Shown here one piece after another: positions 57,880 through 64,000 of a stretch of 64,000 nucleotides of DNA. A program made the position numbers and the translations under genes. Position 1 is the first letter of the stretch. The number at the start of each line of letters is the position of its first letter. A model generated the notes under the pieces. The model worked only from the letters and a program-made list of their open reading frames with translations. It was not told the DNA's origin and did no database searches. This DNA is from an uncultured Coriobacteriaceae bacterium (GTDB lineage: Bacteria > Actinomycetota > Coriobacteriia > Coriobacteriales > Atopobiaceae): contig CADCPM010000096.1 in assembly GCA_902803315.1 (NCBI GenBank), positions 1-64,000 on the forward strand, written 5' to 3'.

Positions 57880-60279
57880 ATGAGTGAGGCTGTATTGGAC
57901 GAGAAAGATTTGCAAGGGTTAACCAGCGCGGAGGTGGCCGAGCGCGTGGCGCAGGGCAAGACCAACGCCAATACAGACGTTAAGACCAAAAGCGTAGGGC
58001 AGATACTCCGTGAGCACACGCTGACGCTCTTCAACTTTGTGAACGTCGTATTGGCAATATTGGTCGCAATAACCGGCCAGTATCGCAACATGACCTTCAT
58101 GGTTGTCGTTATCATCAACCTTGTGGTGGGTGTCGTGCAAGAGATTCGCGCCAAACGCATGGTGGACCAGCTCTCCATCGTGACTGCCAGCAAGGTTCGC
58201 GTGATTCGCGACGGGGTCGAGCAAGAGGTTGGCGTGGACGACCTCGTTCTGGACGACCTGTATGTGCTGTCGCATGGCGACCAGGTGCCTGCCGATGCCA
58301 TCGTGGTAAAAGGTGGGCCAGCGGTGGACGAGAGCTTGCTCACTGGCGAGAGCAACCATATAGAGAAGCGTCCAGGCGACGAGCTCTTCTCGGGCAGCTT
58401 CATTGTGGCGGGAGCGGTAACCGCACGCGTGTCGCGCGTGGGTTTGGATGGCTATGCGGCTAAGATCAACGCAGAAGCCCGATACGTTAAGGCCGTGTCA
58501 TCCGAGATCCTGAATACGCTCAACATGATTATCAAGTATGCCTCCATTGCCCTAGTGCCGTTGGGAGTGGGGCTGTTCCTACGCACCGTGTTTATGGAGG
58601 GGACGTCCTTCAACGATGCGATCCTTTCTACGGTGGCCGCCGTGGTGGGCATGATTCCTCAGGGATTGGTGCTGCTCACGTCGAGTGTCTTTGCCATAGC
58701 CACCACACGCCTGGGATCGCGCAAGGTACTGGTGCAACAGCAGTACTGCGTGGAGACGCTGGCTCGCGTGGATACCCTCTGTCTGGACAAGACAGGTACC
58801 ATTACCAGCGGAAAGATGGAGGTCACTGGCGTACGCGCGTCGGGCGACTCGCCCTTTGACGACGACAAGTCCCACGATCTGCTCCGATGTGCGACCACGG
58901 TTATGTCGGCTAACGGTGAGGACGCCAACGAGACTGCCCTGGCCATTCTTGCCTATGCCGACGAGATGGGCTTCGAGTCGTATCCCATTGCGCGCGAGGT
59001 GCCCTTCTCAAGCGCGCGCAAGTACTCAGGCTGCGTTACCAAGGACGGTCGCTGCATTGTGGTCGGCGCCGCTCAGTTTGTGCTGGGCGACCTGTTTTCG
59101 CGCTATGAATCTGAGGTGCGTTCGTTTGCCTCTAACGAGCGCGTGCTTACGGTCGCGGAGGTTGAGGAGTTCGGCCAGAAGAACGAGATCGTTGGTACGC
59201 CTGTGGTGCTTGGGTATTTGGGCATAAGCGACGAGGTGCGTGCCTCCGCGCCCGAAACCATTGACTTCTTCAAGGCACAGGGCGTGAACCTCAAGGTGAT
59301 TTCCGGCGACGACCCCGCAACGGTTTCGGCGATTGCCGACAGCGTGGGCATAGAGGGCGCGAAGGAATACGTGGACGCCACCACGCTCGTTACCGATGAG
59401 GACCTTCTTGAGGCCGCGCGTAACAAGACCGTGTTTGGCCGCGTGACGCCACAGCAGAAGCGTAGCCTCGTGCGCGCCCTTCATTCGGACGGGCACGTGG
59501 TGGCCATGACGGGCGATGGCGTTAACGATGTGCTGGCGCTCAAGGAGGCGGACTGCTCGGTGGCCATGGCGGCGGGATCCGCGGCGGCGCGTAACGTGGC
59601 CGAGATCGTGCTTGCAGACAACGACTTTGCTCACATGCCCGAAGTCGTGGATGAGGGTAGGCGCTCGATAAACAACTTGCAGCGCTCGGCATCGCTCTTC
59701 CTGGTGAAGACGGTCTTTTCGGCAGTGTTGGCACTGGTGTGCATATTCCTTCCGCCGTACCCGTTCATTCCCATTCAGATGACGCTGCTTTCATCCTCTG
59801 TGATTGGCTGGCCGTCGTTCGTGTTGGCACTCGAACCCAACCATGAGCGTGTGAAGGGCAGCTTCCTAACGAACGTGCTCAGACGCTCGCTGCCGGCCTC
59901 GGCCGCCATCGTGGTGGCCCTTGTTGGCGTCCAGGTGTGCGAGCGGCTGTTTGGCCTGGAATTTGCCGAGGCGTCGACGCTTTCCATGTACCTTGTGGGC
60001 ATCGTTGGCACGGCGCTTATCGTGAAGATCTCTCTGCCACTCACGCCACTTCGCGGAGCTCTTATAGTAAGCGTGGTTGCTTTGCTCTTGGGCGGCAGCA
60101 TCTTGTTTAGGGACTTCTTCAAACTCGCGCCTATGACAAGTGACATGATTATTTTCCTGTGTGTGGTTGGGGCGCTTTCGCTTGCGCTCTTCCTATATTT
60201 GTATACGCGCTTGGACGGTAAGGACGGCAAGTCAGACCCCGTCGCAAACATGGTTGCTAGGCTTAAGGAGAGGGTATGA
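57880..60279 (+). CDS. P-type cation-transporting ATPase (CtpE-like)
   Basis: This is a protein of about 799 residues. The start chosen is the ATG at 57880; ATG 57865 and GTG 57835 are also open and none has a strong ribosome site. LLTGESNHIEKRPGDELFSG is the actuator loop. VGMIPQGLVLLTSSVFAIAT is helix M4 with the Pro-Gln-Gly ion site. CLDKTGTITSGKMEV is the phosphorylation site, MTGDGVNDVLALKEADCSVA the hinge. Eight to ten membrane helices are seen. The M4 sequence and the short N-terminus resemble actinobacterial CtpE, a calcium-uptake ATPase, more than MgtA or heavy-metal pumps. It overlaps acnA by four bases. Confidence 0.88.
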   Translation: MSEAVLDEKDLQGLTSAEVAERVAQGKTNANTDVKTKSVGQILREHTLTLFNFVNVVLAILVAITGQYRNMTFMVVVIINLVVGVVQEIRAKRMVDQLSIVTASKVRVIRDGVEQEVGVDDLVLDDLYVLSHGDQVPADAIVVKGGPAVDESLLTGESNHIEKRPGDELFSGSFIVAGAVTARVSRVGLDGYAAKINAEARYVKAVSSEILNTLNMIIKYASIALVPLGVGLFLRTVFMEGTSFNDAILSTVAAVVGMIPQGLVLLTSSVFAIATTRLGSRKVLVQQQYCVETLARVDTLCLDKTGTITSGKMEVTGVRASGDSPFDDDKSHDLLRCATTVMSANGEDANETALAILAYADEMGFESYPIAREVPFSSARKYSGCVTKDGRCIVVGAAQFVLGDLFSRYESEVRSFASNERVLTVAEVEEFGQKNEIVGTPVVLGYLGISDEVRASAPETIDFFKAQGVNLKVISGDDPATVSAIADSVGIEGAKEYVDATTLVTDEDLLEAARNKTVFGRVTPQQKRSLVRALHSDGHVVAMTGDGVNDVLALKEADCSVAMAAGSAAARNVAEIVLADNDFAHMPEVVDEGRRSINNLQRSASLFLVKTVFSAVLALVCIFLPPYPFIPIQMTLLSSSVIGWPSFVLALEPNHERVKGSFLTNVLRRSLPASAAIVVALVGVQVCERLFGLEFAEASTLSMYLVGIVGTALIVKISLPLTPLRGALIVSVVALLLGGSILFRDFFKLAPMTSDMIIFLCVVGALSLALFLYLYTRLDGKDGKSDPVANMVARLKERV

Positions 60280-62930
60280 GAAACGAGTCGTTTGAGGCTG
60301 CCGTACGTGCGGCACGCATCCCAAAAGAATTGAGTGCGGGCGGTACGACGCGCCTGTACTACGACGTGTCGGGCATTCCGGGGGCGAGCGAGCTGCCGCG
60401 TGCCTTGGTTGTGCTGTTGGAAAACGTCGTGCGTAACGCAGGGAGCGACGAGGCGGCCATAGAGGCGGCAAGCCGCGTCGTGGAGGCCGGACGAGCCGGT
60501 GGCCAGGGCGAGGAGATCGAGTTCATGCCTGCCCGCGTGCTGTTCCAGGACTTTACGGGCGTCCCCGTGTTCGTAGACTTTGCCGCCATGCGCGACGCTA
60601 TGGTGGCGCGTGGCGGGGATCCGCGGAAGGTCAATCCCCGTATTCCCTGCACGTTGGTAATCGATCACTCCGTAATTGCGGACTGTACGGGATCGTGCGA
60701 TGCGGCCGCAAAGAACGAGCTGCTTGAGGCCGAACGCAATCGCGAGCGCTTTGCATTCCTCAAATGGGCGCAAAAGTCGTTCGATAACGTGGAGATCGTA
60801 CCGCCCGGCGGCGGCATTTGCCATCAGCTCAACATCGAACGCTTTTGCAGCGTGGTTACGCGCGATGCATTGGCGCCTGCGGGCACCGACGTTGCGTGTT
60901 TCGACACGCTGGTGGGTACGGACTCCCACACCACCACGGCAAATGGCCTTGGCGTCCTTGGATGGGGCGTGGGTGGCATAGAGGCGGAGGCGGCCGCGCT
61001 TGGCCAGTCCATCTCTATGCTCGTTCCGCCCGTGGTTGAGCTGCGCCTTTCGGGGAGCCTCTCTAACGGTATCTCGGGCATGGACCTTGCGCTTACGGTG
61101 TGCAAGTTGCTGCGCGAAGCCGGAGTGGTGGGCACTCTGGTGGAGGTCACGGGACCTGGTGTGGCAACGCTTACGGCAACGCAGAGGGCGGCCGTGGCAA
61201 ACATGACGCCCGAGTATGGCGCCACAACAACGCTCTTCCCGGTGGATGACGTGGTGTGCGATTACCTTGAGCTCACGGGACGAAACAAGACGGAAGTTGC
61301 CTTTGCGCGCGCCTTTGCCAAGGCTCAGGGTGTGTATGGTGAGGTTGCGGGTAGGACCTATTCGCGCACGCTCGAGCTCGACCTCGCGCAGGTGGCCACC
61401 TGCCTTGCCGGTCCCTCGCGTCCCCACAACTACGTGACGCCTGCAGGGCTTAAGGACCGCTTCCGCTCCGTCTGCGCCGAGCACGGTCGTTCGGACCTTA
61501 ACGAGCGCTTTGCCGTGAAATGCGGCGACAAGACCTACGACTTGGGTCATGGCACCATGGCAATCGCGGCCATTACAAGCTGCACGACGGCAACAGACCC
61601 CGCCATGATGGTGGCGGCCGGTCTCTGCGCGAAGAAGGCCGTAGATCGTGGGCTTGAGGCGAAGCCGTGGGTCAAGCGCATACTCGCCCCTGGCAGCCGT
61701 GCCACGGAGTTGATGCTCGAGCGTGCGGGCCTTACGGACTCGCTCTTTAAGCTGGGTTTCTATACCTGTGGTTTTGGGTGCATGAGCTGCATTGGGAACT
61801 CGGGGGACATTCATCCGGCGCTTCATGAGCTTGCTCAACAGATGGAGCTTACCAGCGTGCTGTCGGGCAACCGCAACTTCGACGGCCGCATCTCCGCCGA
61901 CGTTGCGCAAAACTTCCTGTGCCAGCCGGCGCTGGTGGTTGCCTACGCGTTGGTGGGCACCACGGACGTTGATCTTTCCTCGGAGTCCATCGGGCTCGAT
62001 CGCGAGGGAAACCCGGTTATGCTGAGCGATCTGCTCCCCACGAGTGACGAGATAGACGCGGTGTTGCGTGAGGTATTGACTGCGGATTTGTTCGAGGCGG
62101 GGTCCAAGGATCTCTATGTGGGCTCGGCTGCGTGGCAGGCAATCGAGTCTGCGGAGTCGGATACCTTTGCCTGGGACGAGGCCTCCACTTACGTGCGTCG
62201 TCCGCCCTATTTCGAGCAAGCGGTGAGGCGAGAGGACTTTGGTGTAGACGGCGCTCGCGCACTGGTGTTTGTGGGCGACTTTGTAACCACCGACCACATC
62301 TCTCCCGCAGGCAGCATTGCCGACGACTCTCCCGCAGCTCGCTATCTGAACGAGCGTGACGTGGAGAAAAAGGACTACAACACCTATGGAAGCCGTCGCG
62401 GCAACCATGAGGTCATGATGCGTGGAACCTTTGCCAACGTGCGTCTGCAGAACCTTCTTGCGGAGGGGAGAAACGGCGGTTGGACACGTGATCTTTTGAG
62501 CGGCGAGCTTACGAGCATCTACGATGCGGCTATGCATTATGCGAGCGAGGGAGTACCTCTGATCGGCGTAGCAGGCAAGCTTTATGGATCGGGTTCGAGC
62601 CGCGACTGGGCCGGCAAGGGCCCGGCTCTTCTTGGCATCCGCGTAGTGATCGCCGAGAGCTTTGAGCGCATCCACCGTTCTAATTTGGTGCAAATGGGCG
62701 TGCTACCTCTGGAGTTTATGGAGGGTCAAAGCGCGGCAACGCTGGGTCTAACTGGTGCCGAAACCTACGACATTTCGGTGCTGGATAAGGATTTGGCGCA
62801 TGTAGAGGCACGTGGCGACCAGGGCACCATTGCCTTCGACTGTAAGGTGCGCATAGACACGCCCATGGAGCAAGCCTTCATGGAGGCTGGTGGAATTCTC
62901 CCATACGTCCTCGATGGGCTGGCGGAATAG
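60276..62930 (+). CDS. acnA: Aconitate hydratase
   Basis: This is an 884-residue aconitase A; its ATG overlaps the ATPase stop (ATGA). LFQDFTGVPVFVDFAAMRDA, CHQLNIERFCSVV, GTDSHTTTANGLGVLGWGVG, AITSCTTATDPAMM (first cluster Cys), TCGFGCMSCIGNSGD (the other two Cys), NRNFDGRIS, GDFVTTDHISPAGSI and KLYGSGSSRDWAGKGPALLG (catalytic Ser) are all present, so the 4Fe-4S site and active site are intact. It interconverts citrate and isocitrate. An antisense frame of 972 codons on the other strand is a shadow. Confidence 0.96.
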   Translation: MRNESFEAAVRAARIPKELSAGGTTRLYYDVSGIPGASELPRALVVLLENVVRNAGSDEAAIEAASRVVEAGRAGGQGEEIEFMPARVLFQDFTGVPVFVDFAAMRDAMVARGGDPRKVNPRIPCTLVIDHSVIADCTGSCDAAAKNELLEAERNRERFAFLKWAQKSFDNVEIVPPGGGICHQLNIERFCSVVTRDALAPAGTDVACFDTLVGTDSHTTTANGLGVLGWGVGGIEAEAAALGQSISMLVPPVVELRLSGSLSNGISGMDLALTVCKLLREAGVVGTLVEVTGPGVATLTATQRAAVANMTPEYGATTTLFPVDDVVCDYLELTGRNKTEVAFARAFAKAQGVYGEVAGRTYSRTLELDLAQVATCLAGPSRPHNYVTPAGLKDRFRSVCAEHGRSDLNERFAVKCGDKTYDLGHGTMAIAAITSCTTATDPAMMVAAGLCAKKAVDRGLEAKPWVKRILAPGSRATELMLERAGLTDSLFKLGFYTCGFGCMSCIGNSGDIHPALHELAQQMELTSVLSGNRNFDGRISADVAQNFLCQPALVVAYALVGTTDVDLSSESIGLDREGNPVMLSDLLPTSDEIDAVLREVLTADLFEAGSKDLYVGSAAWQAIESAESDTFAWDEASTYVRRPPYFEQAVRREDFGVDGARALVFVGDFVTTDHISPAGSIADDSPAARYLNERDVEKKDYNTYGSRRGNHEVMMRGTFANVRLQNLLAEGRNGGWTRDLLSGELTSIYDAAMHYASEGVPLIGVAGKLYGSGSSRDWAGKGPALLGIRVVIAESFERIHRSNLVQMGVLPLEFMEGQSAATLGLTGAETYDISVLDKDLAHVEARGDQGTIAFDCKVRIDTPMEQAFMEAGGILPYVLDGLAE

Positions 62931-62932
62931 AG

Positions 62933-63898
62933 ATGTCCATAGCCTGCCCGAACTGTGGCACGAGCATAGATGATCCTAATGTCGAGGTGTGCCCCGCATG
63001 CAGGGCACACCTCAGACGCGGGTCGTCCACGGACGTGGAAGAGGATGTGCGCTGGTGCGAGAGCTGTGGGTCTCCCATACCGGCAAACAGCAAAGCCTGC
63101 CCCGAGTGCGGCATGCCGGTGGAAGGCGCGTTTGACGAAGAGCAGCGCGAGCGTTTCTCGGTGCGTCCCACCTATGACGCGGAAAGGGAAGAGAAGGAGC
63201 CTGAGCCCGAGCTCAACAGTGCCATTCCGCCAGCCCCGGAAGTGGGTGACAAGCGAGTCACTGCTGAGGAGCGCCATCGTCGCAATCGACTCATGATTGT
63301 CTCGGCGCTTGCGGCTATCCTGCTGGTTGGTGGCGTGACGCTCTACATTACCAGGCCATGGGACCCAGATGCCTACAAGACTCATGCGACAGAGGATGCC
63401 GACACCTCCATGGAGGGCTTCCCAGGCGAGAAGCCACACTTGAGTTCGCAAGACCTCAAGGAGGAGGAGGAGTATAAGGAGACGCTCAAAGCGTCTGAGA
63501 ATGCTATGAATGAGGTTCACGAGCGTCTGGGCACAATAGCGCAGGAGGCCAAGGACTCTCGCGATCTGCTCGTTTCCGTTGGCAGCAAACCATACCTTTT
63601 CGACGATGGGGCGTATGAGGGAGTCGCTCAAATGCAGCAGGACCTCAATGAGGCGAAGTCTAAGCTCGAGGGACTCTCGCTTGAGGATGCGCAAAGGGTG
63701 CGAAGGGACGAGCTGCTGGTACTTGTGGACTATTTGCGTGGTGCTACAGGCGTTCTTGCGGACGCGTGGTCTGCAGCTGGCCAAGATGCTGGCAAGCCAG
63801 ACCAGATGGTGCGCGCCAATGCGATCTTACGTGGTAGTGCGGGATCTCGCGGTTTCGACGAGTGGTATGAGCTTTTTAAGAATGCATATGCATCATAA
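62933..63898 (+). CDS. Double zinc-ribbon membrane protein
   Basis: This is a 321-residue protein beginning two bases after the acnA stop, so it is probably cotranscribed. Two zinc ribbons (CPNCGTSIDDPNVEVCPAC; CESCGSPIPANSKACPECG) and an acidic linker precede one membrane helix (LMIVSALAAILLVGGVTLYI). The outer part of about 180 residues is helical (EEYKETLKASENAMNEVHER, LGTIAQEAKDSRDLLVS, MQQDLNEAKSKLEGLSLEDA). No enzyme motif. It shares its plan (cytosolic ribbon, one helix, outer domain) with the proteins at 31549 and 33253. Function unknown. Confidence 0.8.
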   Translation: MSIACPNCGTSIDDPNVEVCPACRAHLRRGSSTDVEEDVRWCESCGSPIPANSKACPECGMPVEGAFDEEQRERFSVRPTYDAEREEKEPEPELNSAIPPAPEVGDKRVTAEERHRRNRLMIVSALAAILLVGGVTLYITRPWDPDAYKTHATEDADTSMEGFPGEKPHLSSQDLKEEEEYKETLKASENAMNEVHERLGTIAQEAKDSRDLLVSVGSKPYLFDDGAYEGVAQMQQDLNEAKSKLEGLSLEDAQRVRRDELLVLVDYLRGATGVLADAWSAAGQDAGKPDQMVRANAILRGSAGSRGFDEWYELFKNAYAS

Positions 63899-63919
63899 AT
63901 GGTGTTACTGTTCAGACCG

Positions 63920-64000
63920 TCGAGCCTTTGTCCGGTCCGCAAGCGGCGACTCACAAAGTGAGCGAGCGAAGCGAGCGTGGAGCCGCATGCGGGCTAGGCG
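63920..64000. repeat. Variable-arm palindromic element, copy 8 (cut by window end)
   Basis: Core 63945-63984 with two changes (tcacaaagtg, gcgtgg). The right arm runs beyond base 64000, so its full arm pairing cannot be judged. Confidence 0.8.

Noticed and set aside
59775-62693. Minus-strand open frame of 972 codons
   Set aside because: It lies antisense to acnA and the end of the P-type ATPase gene, both with full family motifs. Its translation is rich in Arg/His and lacks any domain; it is a shadow frame of G+C-rich coding DNA.

Overview
The window is G+C-rich chromosomal DNA with short intergenic gaps, ATG/GTG/TTG starts and strong AGGAGG-type ribosome sites. The gene complement (zinc-ribbon surface proteins, a Nif11-type peptide, InlB-repeat and NADase-type binding domains, several toxin-antitoxin and GNAT genes, a stand-alone aromatic amino acid operon) best fits a host-associated actinobacterium of the class Coriobacteriia (Olsenella/Atopobiaceae-like). 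This assignment is an inference from gene style; no rRNA gene is present to confirm it.

Layout. 1-8 kb is an eroded accessory zone. It holds the 3' end of an S41 peptidase, a Nif11-leader RiPP precursor with a Cys-rich core, an AbrB/ParE toxin-antitoxin pair, GNAT acetyltransferases and many broken genes (CHAD, carboxylesterase, glyoxalase-fold and unknown fragments). 8-17 kb holds an HD-kinase fusion, a decayed hybrid histidine kinase, a phosphoesterase, an NAD-dependent epimerase, an HD protein and a three-gene membrane/DUF6765 set. 17-27 kb has a degenerate EAL protein, a DinJ/YafQ toxin-antitoxin pair, DNA repair genes (tag, an MGMT-like protein, a DnaQ-like nuclease), a HIRAN protein, and an SDR/LysR pair. 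27-35 kb carries a PTS-EIIB/ROK fusion, an ABC exporter and three secreted or membrane-anchored proteins. 35-46 kb is core: Bax inhibitor-like protein, htpG, an acyl-CoA synthetase with its XRE-cupin regulator, ilvBN, 5-formyl-THF cyclo-ligase, a YgjP-like peptidase and trpS. 46-56 kb is a minus-strand operon for chorismate, phenylalanine and tyrosine (aroF-like, tyrA, aroB, aroA, aroC, pheA, an aroE-aroK fusion), followed by a PTS EIIB domain fused to a divergent type II dehydroquinase. 56-64 kb has a polysaccharide deacetylase, tRNA-Arg(CCG), a CtpE-like P-type ATPase, aconitase and another zinc-ribbon membrane protein.

Non-coding structure is unusually rich. First, at least eight intact or diverged copies (plus one very degenerate) of a palindromic element share a 40-bp core (ggcgactcacgaagtgagcg followed by agcgaagcgagcgcggagcc), and each is flanked by long inverted-repeat arms that differ from copy to copy yet stay self-complementary. 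Second, two roughly 300-bp arrays at 16.9 and 24.4 kb each contain exactly four hairpins with the same arm sequence and nearly the same irregular spacing. Third, several terminator palindromes share a GGGACAG motif. The most interesting coding features are the RiPP precursor, the two unrelated PTS-EIIB fusions (to a dehydroquinase-like and to a ROK domain, both with altered catalytic residues), and a DAHP-synthase-like protein lacking two normally essential residues at the head of the aromatic operon.
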